A stretch of 64,000 nt of DNA from Hibiscus mutabilis (taxonomy: Eukaryota > Streptophyta > Magnoliopsida > Malvales > Malvaceae), in the NCBI GenBank assembly GCA_019671005.1, contig CM033718.1, positions 36,534,508-36,598,507 of the forward strand, in the 5' to 3' direction. The notes below the pieces were generated by a model, which did no database searches, had not been told where the DNA came from, and saw only the letters and a list, made by a program, of their open reading frames with translations. Position 1 is the stretch's first letter; each line of letters begins with the position of its first letter. Below are positions 23,480-34,944 of the stretch, one piece after another. The position numbers and the translations under genes are program-made.

Positions 23480-24430
23480 TCCTCTATTTCAAAGATAGAG
23501 TGTTTGTTCCTAACAACGAGGAACTAAAACACGAGATGTTACAAGAAGCTCACCAAAGCCCATTCTCGATTCACCTAGGATCGGTTAAGATGTACAAGGA
23601 TCAAAAGCCACTATACTGGTGGCCAGGCATAAAATTGGCTATCAGAGACTTCGTATCGAAGTGACTAACTTTTCAAAGAGTCAAAGCCGAGCATCAAGTC
23701 CCTACTGGATTGCTCCAACCAACCAAATTCCCTCAGTGGAAATGGGATCAGATTACAATGGATTTCGTTACTGGTCTTCCTTCCACTCCAAGAAAGAATG
23801 ATGATGTATGGGTGATTGTTGATAGATTCACAAAGTCTACTTACCCCATCCCTGTTCGAATGAACATGATCTTGGAAACCTTAGCCGAGCTGTACATCCA
23901 TGAAGTGATTCGATTACACGGTGTACCTACAACTATAATCTCTGATCGTGACCCCAAATTTGCTTCTCGATTTTAGAAATCCTTGTAGAAGGCTCTAGGA
24001 GCTAAAGTGCATCTTACAGCCTTCCATCCTCAATCGGATGGACAATCTGAAAGAATCATCCAAGTACTTCAAGACATGCTACGTGCTTGTGTTATAGACT
24101 TCGGAAATAATTGGGAGAAATCTTTACCCGTAGTAGAGTTTGCTTACAACAATAGCTACAATACATCTATTCAGATGGCTCCCTTCGAAGCTATATACAG
24201 AAGAAAATGTAGAACTCCCTTGTGCTGGTCTGAATTGGGGGAAAACAAAGTATTGGGACCTCAATTGCTCAGAGAAACTGAAGAACAAGTGAAGATCATT
24301 CATGATCAATTGAAAGCAGCTTTTGATAGGCAAAAAGCTTATGCTAACTTGAAAAGAAGAGACATCCAATACAATGTTGGAGCCAAGGTCTTCCTCAAAG
24401 TATCTCCTTGGAAGAAAGTCTTTTGGTTTG
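23480..24430 (+). pseudogene. pol: Ty3/gypsy integrase, 3'-truncated
   Basis: Integrase would insert element cDNA into the genome. Readable parts: the zinc-binding region (HQSPFSIHLGSVKMYKD, then WWPGIKLAI) with the Cys pair region altered by a stop; first catalytic Asp in QITMDFVTGLP (about 23750); second in TIISDRDPKFASRF (about 23935); catalytic Glu in FHPQSDGQSERIIQVLQ (about 24025-24070). The stretch 24007-24430 is open. Coding stops at KVSPWKKV plus a few residues, exactly where an LTR of another element begins (24431), so the C-terminal part, where a chromodomain would be expected in this lineage, is missing. Stops at about 23662 and 23974 add to the damage. Confidence 0.87.
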
Positions 24431-26832
24431 TGTCACAACCATTTTTTAGGAGGAAAAGGTTTTGATGTTTTCGAAAACTTTGTAAAATCATGGAGTCGCC
24501 ACCAATCTTTTTTTTAAAAGGCGTGATTGGATCACTTCTAAAACAAGGGTATTTCGATAAAACGTTTTATTTATCAAAATTACATTTTGGTCTACGAAAA
24601 CAAGAGAAAATAGGTTTAGGGGTTGATTACGTGTGGGGAAGGATTAGCACCCCCACAACGCCCAAAAAATTGGTACCTTAATTGATTTCAAAAGCATTTT
24701 TAAAACTAGAATTTGCAAGTTCACAAAATTTTTATTTATTGGTCCGCAAAATGAATGTAAAACTATTTTAACTGCCTTATCGCACGGGAAATGAACTTTA
24801 ATCACCGCCAACACTCCTGGCGCTAACCCGTCATTCTCGTTTGATAAGACATTGTATTAATTAAGTTTTCACTTTTTAAACAAATAAATAAGAAAAATTA
24901 AACGAGTTAATGAATTTTAATTTTAAGTCTAAATAGTGAATAATACCTAAAGAAACATCTATTTTGATTGTAACTGTTAAGGTTTAAATATAATCAAGTG
25001 TGTTTATTGAAACCGAAGAACGTTTTACAACATAGATGTCACTACTCTAAGTTTTAAGTCTCTAATGCTAAGGTTTAACATGAATACAAATATATACATA
25101 ATAGGCATAAAAAAAATAATTAATTAAGTAAATAAAATAAATAACTAAGCAATTGTAAAGAAAAAAAAGAATTAGATTTTTAACTTTTTAAAATAGAGAA
25201 TCTGAATTAGGGATTAATTTGAAAGAAAGTAAAAGGTGAAGATTAATTTGAAAACAATTTTAAAATAGGTGCCAAAATGAAAGGAAAAAGGATGAAATTA
25301 AAACAATTGAAAACTGAAGAGCTGCGGCTTGAGATCCGGGAAAGAAGGGCACGGGTTATACTCAGGTTTGGGTCGGGTCAAACGGGTTAGCATATATTCC
25401 AAATGTTATAATAGATTTCATTTTATAAGCTCCCCCAAAATGGATCAAAAACGGCTCTATTGAAATCCTCTAAAGATGTTCATCGTGTTCTTCATGAATT
25501 GAAGAACACGGTGGTGGTGCGTCGTGCCAGCTGCCGTTGTCAGCGGCAAAATTCCCAGATTCTAACAAAATTTCCAGATTCTGGCGACGTTTCAAACCAA
25601 AAAGGTAAAATAATTATTTTCTTCTTTATTTAAACTGAAATTGAAAGTAAATGGATAGAAAAGTTACCAAAACTTGCTTCTCTTTATTGTTTCTGAACGA
25701 TGATTACAAACTGCTTGCTCCTATGAATTTCGAATGCTATTGCTATGTGTGATTTCTCTCTTGAATCGTTGTTGTTTTTTTACAATGATTTAAAGTGCTA
25801 TTTATAGTACAAGAGTTGCATAAATCCTAAGCTTAAATCCTTGATTTCTTCCCCTCTGATTGCTTGATTCTTGCCATAGCACCGATTTGGGGATTCAGGT
25901 CTTTTGCTTTGGTTCTGAATTGCCTTTTGCACATGTAATCGTAGCTTGATTCTTGCCAGGGCTTTGAATTAGGGATTATCCCTTCTTGTTTTGCTCCTGA
26001 TTTTTCCAGCTAGGGTTTGAATTAGGGATTCTAATCCCTAATGATTTTATCTTGACTAGTTTTTGCCCCGATTTAGGGATTTAACCCCTTTTGTTCTTCT
26101 GTTTGTATGTTTCTGATGACTCGAAAGGAGCTGGCAAGGAACAATCAGAGAGAGTGAAGCGTCGGAGAAGATGAAGTAGTCGGTCGGAGCTAAATCATTG
26201 TGTGCGTGGCTGCCATGCTCGAGTGGTGATCTGCGTGATATACCCTAAAGCAGTCCGGGCCGTTGGATAGAATCCTGATCGAACGACTGAGAAGCGCGGC
26301 CTTTGGTGATCAATGTGCAGTCCCCGTGTGCGATTTCGTGCCGTTGGATCTATTTTCCCCTGATCCAACAACTCTTCATCACCTGCGCATGTAATAGTCA
26401 AGCCCTTTAAGAAATAATAATCAGGCCAAACGGGCCTGTGTAATGGACCTTCTATGTATATTTTTTAATGGACTCTGATCTAAATTAAATCCTAATGGAC
26501 CTTTTATTTATTTCAAATTACAATTGGGCTATGTATTTCATATTTTTTTGGGTTTTAATATCCTATGTTAATTCTAACTACACTAACATACCAACAATTT
26601 ACTAATTATAACACATTATATGTTACCTAAATAATTCTAACTACCACATTATACTATACGAGACCTAAACTATTCTAATATTTACCACTAAAACTAAGTT
26701 ATCAATATTACACCTAACTACTTAACGGTGACATTAATATTTACAACTACAATGTTATCAACATTACATATCTACAATATACTAATACTAAATTAACATA
26801 ACAACTAAAACAAAGGTGAAAATATAGTGACA
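24431..26832 (-). mobile_element. 3' LTR (2.4 kb) of a Tat/Ogre-lineage element
   Basis: Bounded by TGTCAC at 24431 and GTGACA at 26832, a 6-bp terminal inverted repeat. A PPT lies just outside the right end, so the LTR reads on the minus strand and follows the minus-strand pol at 29.3-34.4 kb. The left terminus interrupts the gypsy copy 2 integrase at 24430, showing that this element inserted later. Inside are the GGAGTCGCCACCAATC block near 24495 and a TATA box near 25800. No coding sequence was seen; ORF 26195-26401 is in this non-coding context. Confidence 0.8.
25798..25810 (-). promoter_or_regulatory. Putative TATA box of the Tat-lineage LTR
   Basis: TACTATAAATAGC on the minus strand, about 1.03 kb into the LTR, a plausible U3/R position. 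If used, transcription would start some 30 bp further, near 25770. Confidence 0.45.
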
Positions 26833-26850
26833 ACAACTGCCCCTCTTTGG
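26833..26850 (-). other. Polypurine tract of the Tat-lineage element
   Basis: The minus strand reads CCAAAGAGGGGCAGTTGT immediately before the LTR start TGTCAC. Confidence 0.75.
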
Positions 26851-26918
26851 TCATTTCGGTGGAACGAGAATACAACAAAGAAAATGAGACACTGATTTTC
26901 ACCAATTACCAAACCTTT

Positions 26919-27755
26919 TGTGCCCGAGAAGACAAGCGGGTTCTATTCTATTTGTGCTCGAATAGATAAGCAGGTTCCATTCTCCAAATGCCCAAATGGA
27001 TATGCGGGTTCTATTCTCCTCATGCCTGAATAGATTGACAGGTTCTATTCTCCTCATGCTCGAATAGATAAGCAAGTTCCATTCTCCAAACGCCAGAACG
27101 GATAGGGTTCTATTCTCCTCATGCCCGAATAGATAGGCAGTTTCTATTCTCCTCATGCTCGAATATATAAGCAGGTTCCATTATCCAAATGCCCGAATGA
27201 ATAGGCGAGATCTATTCTCCTCATGCCCAAATAGATAGGTGGGTTCTATTATCTCCATGCTCGAATAGATAAGCAGGTTCCATTCTCTAAATGCCTGAAC
27301 AGATAGGCGGGTTATATTATCCTCATGCCCGAATAGATAAGCATGTTCTATTCTCCTCATGCTCGAATAGATAAACATATTCTATTCTCCTAATACCCGA
27401 ACGGATAGGCAAGATCTATTCTCCTCATGCTCGAATAGATAAGCAGGTTCCACTCTCCAAATGCCTGAACAGATAGGCGGGTTCAATTCTCCTCATGCCC
27501 GAATAGATAGGCGGGTTCTATTATCCTTATGCCTGAATAGATAGGCGGGTTCTATTCTCCTCGTGCTCGAATAGATAAGTAGGTTCCATTCTCCAAATGC
27601 CCAAACAGGTAGGCTTGTTCTATTCTCCTCATGCCCGAATAGATAGGCGAGTTCTATTCTCCCCATGCTCGAATAGATAAGAAAATTCCATTCTCCAAAT
27701 ACCCGAACTGATAGGCAGGTTCTATTCTCCTCATGCCCGAATAGATATGCGAGCT
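26919..27755 (-). repeat. 34-bp tandem repeat (about 25 units) with 102-bp higher-order pattern, in the Tat-element 3' UTR
   Basis: Units of 34 bp, anchored by ATGCYCGAATAGATA, follow each other at exact 34-bp steps (for example 27121, 27155, 27189, 27223, 27257). A variant carrying TGCTCG recurs mostly every 102 bp (26955, 27057, 27156, 27258, 27360, then 68, 136 and 102 steps), so triplets of units were amplified together. It lies between the integrase end and the PPT, where Tat/Ogre/Retand elements are known to carry variable tandem repeats. The three minus-strand ORFs here exist only because the array contains few stops; they are not genes. Confidence 0.92.
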
Positions 27756-29164
27756 CCAAAATATGTCAAAACAAATACAAATGATCCAAATAATATGCAT
27801 ATGCCCCTAGGGATGCTTAGTCATGAATGCATGTCTTATTTCTTTTGCTTTTTTCTTAACGTTTTTTAATTAACATAGAAGAAAACTGTGAAGCACTAGG
27901 AAACTCAGATTATATCATCTCAAACATTTTCTCAACTCTGGCAACTGATGGTGTTTGTCTACTTTGGCCCATCCCATCAGAAAAGACGGCTCTCCAATAA
28001 TAGTTGGCTTCACCAATTTCTTATGGTTAAAATTCCATCGCCCATTCCTTGGAAAGTAATCTTCGTCATTGCATGCTTCATTTTTCGTACCATGGATTAT
28101 TCATTCCTTCCTGTGACTTTTGTCTTGATTTTTCAAACAGGGAAGCTCATTGCTGCTAGGACACCTTAGAGCAAAACTCAGTGGGGATATGGGAAATGTA
28201 TTAGTTTTCCATCATTAATGCATGAGAAATCATCTGAAAATCATGATTGTAGGCTTTGATGATAGACTAAATAATCATAGATAGTCATCTCCATCACTTC
28301 TGTTTTACCATTGTCATTATTAGCACTTCCTTGCTTTATATGATCTTTGCGCATTTGCTCACTGAATCCAGCTATCTTGTACTCCTAATTGGAAGGACTG
28401 ACTTCATCCTCATATTTTTCAACACTTTGTTATCATTGTAGTTGATACATCAATATTCAGTGACAAGCTTCATAGAATATTGCTGCTCTTCCAATATCTC
28501 ATAGCCTTAGCTATTTCCTCCAATGTCTGTAAAATTGTTCCCATTTGTTGTAGAAAGCAGAATATCTCATGTAAGCAACTCTATTTTGCAACATGCTTCC
28601 TTAAAGTAAAGTCAAAGCATCTTTTGAGGTTTTATGCCAAGGTTTGTAGCAAAACCTACTTCCATCTTGAATTTCCTTATAAGTTGCTGCTTTTTACACC
28701 CTAAGTTCTAAATTTGACCACTGAATACCTCATTGTTCTAATACCCTTCTAGAAAAATTTCAAAGTAATGCTAAAAAATCTTTTGTATATTTCAGATAAT
28801 GTCAAACTTTAATTCTCATTTCAATGCAAGATTCTTTATGGAAAGAAGTCAAAGAATAAAAGAAAAGGTCTATACAACAAAATATATTAGTGTTGTGGCA
28901 AACACAAAAAGAAATTACAAGGAAAAGAAAAGATATTCACATATAAGAAACCAAAAATCCTCCTGTCATGACTTCATAAGATGCCTTGAATGCCCTCTAT
29001 GCTGAGCAGACCCTGAAAATAAGGATTACGCGGAAAAACATGAAGCTCCCAAGCCAATCCCCGAGGAAGGTCTTATTTGCAAATTGTCTGAGCCGCCCAT
29101 TACGGGTTTTCAACTCAGATCCTCCTTTGGTTTCAAAACGCCATTTGCGAATTTTCATTTTGAA
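27756..29164 (-). mobile_element. 3' untranslated spacer of the Tat-lineage element
   Basis: Non-coding by inspection. It lies between the pol stop codon (29290) and the tandem repeat. No domain motif was found in any ORF. It is assigned to the element only by position. Confidence 0.55.
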
Positions 29165-29289
29165 CCCCTTTTTTTATTTTCTTCTCTTTTTCCTTTTTCT
29201 TTTTTTTTCTCTCTTTTTTTTTCTTTTTTCCTTCTTTTTCCTTTTCCTTTTTCTTTTTCTTTGTTTTTCCTTCTTTTTCTTTTTCTTCT
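29165..29289 (-). repeat. Long homopurine tract directly after the pol stop codon
   Basis: About 125 bp are almost purely T and C on the plus strand (A and G on the minus strand), starting just past the stop codon of pol. The lysine/arginine/glutamate-rich ORF read through it (29174-29389, minus) is an artefact of the purine run. Confidence 0.8.
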
Positions 29290-31057
29290 TCAAACATAAT
29301 ACTTCTTTACCGAATCTGAATTTATCAGGTTTTGGAGTTCGTCTCCATCCATTTCGGCTAAAATTAACGCTCCTCCTAAAGAAAACCATTGTTACAATGT
29401 AAGGTCCTTCCCAATTCGGTGCCTATTTTCCTCGGGCATCGCTTTGGATTAGCAGCTTCTTCCTCAACACTAAATCTCCATCTTTGAATTCTCTTGGGCA
29501 AACTTTATTCTCGTGAGCTCTTATCATCCTTCTCTGATACATCTGCCCATGACATAGTGCTTTCAGTCTTTTCTCTTCGATTAAGTTCAGCAGATCATAT
29601 CTTGCTTGAACCCATTATGCTTCTTCCAAATTTGCTTCCATTAAGACACAGAGTGATGGTATTTCAACCTCGATGGGTAGCACAACTTCCATTCCATATA
29701 CCAATGAGAAAGGTGTTGCCCTAGTGGAGGTTCTTACTGCAGTTCGATAAGCGTAGAAGGCAAATGGCAGCTTCTCATGCCAATCTTTATATGTATCAGT
29801 CATTTTTGCAATTATCTTCTTAATGTTCTTATTCGCAACCTCCACTGCCTCATTCATCTTCGGGCGATATACCACCAAATTATGATGCTTGACATTGAAC
29901 TGCTCACAGACTCCACTTATCATCCTATTGTTCAAATTTGAAGCATTGTCGGTGATGATACTTTCAGGCAAGCCGTATCAACAAATGATTTCCTTTTTCA
30001 AAAACTTGCAGACCGTGGATCTGATGACATTTGCATACGAGGCTGCTTCTACCCATTTCGTGAAATAATCAATGGCTACCAGGATAAAACATTGTCCGTT
30101 TGATGCCTTATGGTGAATCTGACCGATGACATCAATGCCGTACATGGAAAATGGACAAGGGGCTATCATAGCATGAAGAGGTTGAGGTGGCGTATGAACC
30201 TTGTCAGCAAAAATTTGCCACTTGTGGCATTTGCGAGAATACTTGATGTAATCACCTTCCATGGTTGACCAATAATACCCAAGACGTATGATTCTCCTAG
30301 CCATGGTGAAACCACTAGGATGAGTTCCGCAAACTCCTTCATGAATTTCTTCCACAGTTAATTGCGCCTCTTTTGCCCCCACACATCTTAGAATCACTTG
30401 ATCACGACTTATTTTGTATAAAATCTCTCCATCAAGGACATACCTTGATGCCATCTTCCTGATCGTTTTATTTTCAATCTTTGTACCTTGAGGCGGGTAT
30501 TGCTGGAATTTTACACATTGTAAGACATCATGATACCATGGCAATCCATCCATTTCTTCTTCCACATCATAACAATGAGCTGGAGAATCAAGCATATATA
30601 ACCTGATGGGCATCATCTCAGATCCTTCATTTACCCTAAACATGGCAGCTAAGGTGGCTAAAGCATCAACCATTTGATTGTCTTCTCCGGGGAGATATTT
30701 GAAAGTGATCTCTTCAAATTCTTTGGTCAAGTCGAGGACCATCTTGTGGTATCCCAACAACTTTGCATCTTTTGTCTCCCATTCACAACGTATCTGATAA
30801 ATAACTAACGCAGAGTCCCTAGAAACTCTTAGGGTACGAATTTTCCTCTTTATAGCCTCTTTTAGACCCATTCTACATGCCTCGTACTCTGCCATGTTAT
30901 TAGTACAGAAGAACTTTAAACGACTGGTAAAAGGGTAATAATCTCCTTTCGGCGAAACCATAACTGCCCCTATACCTCTCAGTAATGCATTTGTTGTTCC
31001 ATCAAAGTTCATAACCCAAGATTCTATTGAAGATTCATCATCTTCGGTGATACACAT
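29290..31057 (-). pseudogene. pol: Tat/Ogre-lineage second RNase H and integrase
   Basis: The 31057-29978 frame holds an archaeal-type RNase H (NFDGTTN, NNMAEYEAC, VSRDSALV, VDALATLAA supply the acidic residues), then the integrase zinc domain (HEGVCGTHPSG...KCHKWQ, where the last expected Cys is Trp) and the first catalytic Asp (YGIDVIGQI). A TGA at about 29975 interrupts the frame before YGLPES; at a CGA codon this would be a single C-to-T change. After it come the second Asp (ITDNASNLNN) and the Glu (AVEVANKNIKKI) down to 29615, then the C-terminal region with NWEGPYIV, a frameshift, and a natural end KKYYV-stop at 29290. Two RNase H domains in one pol is the hallmark of the Tat lineage. 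Confidence 0.88.
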
Positions 31058-32739
31058 AAAGTCTTCATCAGGAAAATTGAAGTTTAATGCTTCATAGTCA
31101 TCACAAGCGTGACTTGCCAGAAAGTCTACTATGGCACTTTCTTTTATTGCTTTTTAGCTCACATTCTAGATATCAAACTCCGATACATCTTTCATCATGC
31201 TAACGTTCCTGATAAGGATGGAGCTTCCATCATGAACTTCAGTGGGTCCAACTTTGAGATTAGCCATGTAACGTGATATAACATGTATTGTCTTAGCCTT
31301 TTAACTGCCCAAACTAGAGCACAACATAACTTTTCAATTAACAAATATCTGGTTTCACAATCAGCGAACTTCTTTCTCAAGTAATATATCGCATTTTCTT
31401 TTCTTTCAGTATCATCATGTTATGCTAGCACGCAGCCCATAGAATTTTCATAGACCGTTAGGTATAAGATTAATGGTCTTCCTGAAATAGGCGGTACTAA
31501 AACTGGAGGATTGCTCAGCTGTTCTTTGATCTTTTCCAAAGCCATTTGACATTCTTCATCCCAAGTCCCTGGATTATTCTTCATGAGTAGCCTAAACATT
31601 GGATCACACTTATCAGTTAGCTGAGAAATGAAACGTGCGATGTAATTTAACCGTCCCAGAAAACCCCGAACTTTATTTTGTATTTGAGGTGGGGGAAGTT
31701 CATGTATGGCTTTTATCTTATCAGGATCGATCTCAATTCCTCTTATGCTTACAACAAAACCTAATAACTTTCTAGATGTGACCCCAAATGTGCATTTAGT
31801 CAGGTTGAGCTTCAATTGGAACTTTATCAGTCTTAGGAAGAGCTTTTCTAAATTGACCAAATGTTCTTCTTCATATCGAGATTTGGCAATCATATTGTCG
31901 ACGTATACCTCTATTTCACTATGCATCATATCATGGAAAAGAGTGACCATGTCCCTCTGATAAGTTTCCCCTGCATTCTTAAGTCCAAAGGGCATCACTT
32001 TATGGTAAAAAGTTCCCCATAACATCACAAAAGTTGTATTTTCCATGTCTTATGGGTACATCTTGATCTGGTTATACCTGGAGAAACCATCCATGAAAGA
32101 GAAAAGTGAATGACCAGCTGTGTTCTCAACTAAAGTGTCAATATGTGGGAGCGGGAAATTATCTTTGGGGCTTACCTTATTGAGGTCCCTATAGTTAACA
32201 CACATTCGTACTTTTCCATCATTCTTCGGTATCTGAACAATATTTGCCACCCATTTCGGATACTTAGCTACCTCAAGGAATCCTGCATCATATTGCTTTT
32301 TTTCCTCATCCCTGATCTTGATAAGTGTTTCAGCATTCATTCTTCTCAGCTTTTGCTTACCGGTTCACATCCTTCCTTTATAGGGAGCCTATACATGACA
32401 ATGTATGTGTCCAGGCCGTGCATATCTTGGTACGACCAAGCAAAAATATCTTTAAATTCTTTCAAGAGCTCGATCAAACTTTGTCTGGTTTTGGCCATTA
32501 TGGTAGTACCAATCTTCACCTCTCACTTTTCTTCTGCGGTTCCGAGGTTTAATATCTCTAGTTCCCATTTATGTGGTAGAATCTGCTTTTTCTCTTCTTC
32601 TACAATTCTGAGCATATCACTGGGTACATCATATTCTTTCTCATCATCAATATTTCCAACTTCTTCTAAGAACAAAGGCAATTCAAAGTCAACCTTGAAG
32701 TCAGACTTGGATTCATTTATGTCAATGATATCTGAAAAC
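31058..32739 (-). pseudogene. pol: Tat/Ogre-lineage reverse transcriptase and first RNase H
   Basis: It begins FSDIIDINES just after a putative intron. RT entry KEFKDIFAWSYQDMHGLD is near 32430-32480; PKWVANIVQIPKNDGKVRMCVNYRDLNK near 32170-32260; FYHKVMPFGLKNAGETYQRDM near 31930-32010. The polymerase motif reads EVYVDNMIAKS instead of YVDD, so the second catalytic Asp is Asn. RNase H follows (RPLILYLTVYENSMGCVLA, then RYLLIEKLCCALVWAVKRLRQYM to about 31195). Stops occur at about 32050, 31417, 31190 and in the tether before 31058. Inactive by sequence. Confidence 0.87.
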
Positions 32740-32979
32740 CTGAAAAAGGAATAGGCAAAAGATATGTACAAAAGGGAAGAAACAAAATGAATGGAATGTT
32801 TTCATGCTTTTAACTTTATGGTTTTCATTTGGTTTTGGTTATGGAAAAAAGATTTGCCACACAAGATTTAAGGAAATGCATCTTTTATTGAATTCAAATT
32901 AAATTTTGACCTAGGCCCTTTACATAAGATCCCCTATTGTCTCTGGGCCTAGAGAAAAGGGGTTGGTTTTGAGAATTAC
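32740..32979 (-). other. Putative spliceosomal intron in the Tat-element pol
   Basis: Between the protease/linker frame, which stops at 32976, and the RT frame lies a 240-bp stretch with a GT donor (CAGA|GTAATT at 32979) and a textbook acceptor (TTCCTTTTTCAG, ending 32740). Joining the flanks gives codon GAG and continues in frame as ...KTCSE-FSDII..., with no stop at the joint. Ogre elements are known to carry an intron between the protease and RT parts, so the position fits. Splicing is not demonstrated here. Confidence 0.6.
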
Positions 32980-34420
32980 TCTGAACATGTCTTATAGACT
33001 ACATGAATTTCTTCAGTAGTCCAATTGTCAAGCTCATAGAAAGGGCAGATCATTGACAGGTACTGGTTCTCTTCTTCTTCGTCAATCACAGCATTGATGC
33101 TCAGCTTTTCAAATGCTTCACATAGAGTGCTCTCTTCTTTTCCTTCTTCACTGGCTGGGGTATTTGGATCCAGTATACCTCCAGATATAAAGTTATGGTT
33201 CAGAGGAGGGAAAGTCATCAGTTCCCATTCAATTTCCTCTCCCTTCAATCTAGCTCTTCTCCTCTCTTGATGCTCTCTAATTTAAGCTCTTCTTTGCCAT
33301 TTGTTGGGATTGAAGCCCAAATCGAACTGATCCCTTTTCGCCGGGATTACTATAGGATACAATCTTCCTTGATGTCCTCTTCTAAGTCCTTTTTCGATTT
33401 TAGCTCCTTTGTCGAGCGTTTGTTTTACCTGCATTTTTGCGCAGCTTGGTAATTTCGGTTCTGGCACCTTGCCTTCTTCAGTGACAAAGGTTGAATTGAC
33501 TAGCTCCAATGTCCTGAAATGACACGCGAGTGCATCCTCATCGATTTTGATGAAGGGTGCATCAGTGGTTACTAATGCAATAATTTCCTCCTCTGCACCG
33601 GCTGTTATTAATTGTCCATCGATCACAAACTTCAGCTTCTGGTGTAAAGTATATGGGACTGCTCCTACTGCGTAAATCCATGGGCACCCAAGCAGGCAAC
33701 TATAGCTAGGTCTTATATCCATGACCACAAACTCAACGTCGAAGGTCACTGGTCTAATTTGCAAAGGCATCTCAATTTCCCCCAATACCTCATCTAAGTT
33801 ACATCAAATGCTCTAACCGTATTTTGATAAGTTCTCATATGAGAATTGTCTATTGGAAGTTTCGTTATTGCAGCTAGTGGCAGAACATTTAGTGCCGACC
33901 CATTGTCAATAAGGACACCTGGTAACATATGTCCCTTACATCTGGTGGTGACGTGCAAAGCTTTGCAAGATCCTATTCCTTCACCTGGTATTTCCTCATC
34001 ATTGAACGAGATGAAATTGTTAACAACAATGTTACCAACTAACATATCCATCTTATCAGTTGTGATCTCTTTTGGCATAAACGTCCCGTTCAAAATCTTT
34101 AATAAGGCCTTACGGTGGCCCTCAGAACTCAGTAGCAACGAAAGTATATAAATTTGAGCCAGAAGCTTGTGGAGTTGCTCCACGATGCTATATTCACTGT
34201 GTTTTAAGATCTTCAAGAATTCCCGAGCCTCTAATTCCTTTACATGCTCGTGATATGTTGTCAGTTTTTCTTTGAAGAAATCTCTGTTATCTTCCTTTTT
34301 AGGCTCCTCAATAGTTGCTTTCCTCTGCGCTGCATCTCTATCCTATGCTATTGGTTGAGAATAGAGCCTTCCACTCCTCGTGAAATGGCTCACCTCATTA
34401 ACTAGTTCTTCTTTATCCTG
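32980..34420 (-). pseudogene. pol: Tat/Ogre-lineage protease with flanking linkers, 5'-truncated
   Basis: On the minus strand: linker with EEPKKEDNRDFFKEKL near 34300, SEYSIVEQLHKLLAQIYILSLLLSSEGHR (34130-34210), protease active site GVLIDNGSALNVLPL (about 33880-33920), protease C-terminal half SYSCLLGCPWIYAVGA (about 33670), and an acidic linker to KTCSE at 32980. DNGS in place of DS/TG is common in this lineage. A stop near 33793 and another at 33281 break it. Gag and the 5' LTR, expected to the right, are absent, so the element is 5'-truncated at roughly 34.4-34.7 kb. Confidence 0.82.
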
Positions 34421-34822
34421 AATAGATGTTTCTCCTAGGGCTGTTAAGTGTAATTCCAAGGGACCTGCTTACTATCCTTATATGGAAACGGCACTGGTTC
34501 CCTGATTATGAGCCGCAGAGTTATACTCTTTGCTAGCTAGCTAACTCTTGTTTTAGCCTTAATAACTAAAGGCTTCATTCCGGTGTAGTCCCTTTTGGTA
34601 AATGACTCTTCAGATGCACATACATCCAGCAAACATTCCTTGTATTTATTTTCAAAGAATTAAAGTTATTTCTTATTCATCTTGTCCTGAACTAGTTATT
34701 TACGGTGTCAAAGTTATTTCTTGTTAATGTCGAATAGGTAAGGAGTGATATGCTACATGCTTACTTGAAGTTATTTTTGAATGTACGTACATAAAAGAAT
34801 GACTAGTTAAACCTACATGAAA
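34421..34822. other. Junction region, mostly unassigned
   Basis: Up to about 34680 there are scraps compatible with the Tat-element linker, with many stops. 34700-34822 resembles gypsy LTR interior by texture (ATGCTTACTTGAAG and similar) and could be the left flank of the LTR piece that resumes at 37377. Nothing firmer can be said. Confidence 0.35.
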
Positions 34823-34944
34823 TGATACATGTACAGGGGGCTAAAATGATGCATTGTAGCCAAAGAGTTGAAGCTGTTTTATAAGTCTGGAATTTCATCC
34901 GACTTGCATCGAATTTTTGGATGGGATCCGGGCACTTTTGAGTC

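Noticed and set aside
24431..24460. TGTCACAACC as a plus-strand LTR 5' end
   Set aside because: The PPT lies outside the right end (26833-26850), so the LTR reads on the minus strand; the TGTCAC/GTGACA inverted ends explain the resemblance.
26919..27755. CRISPR-like array of short repeats
   Set aside because: Units are directly adjacent with no unique spacers, and the context is a plant retrotransposon 3' UTR.
26899..27759. Three minus-strand ORFs with repeated EENR-type peptides, looking like a repeat protein
   Set aside because: They are the 34-bp tandem repeat read through; the 102-bp period is a multiple of three and has few stops.
29174..29389. Lysine/arginine-rich 71-residue ORF
   Set aside because: Product of the homopurine tract; the true pol frame ends at 29290.
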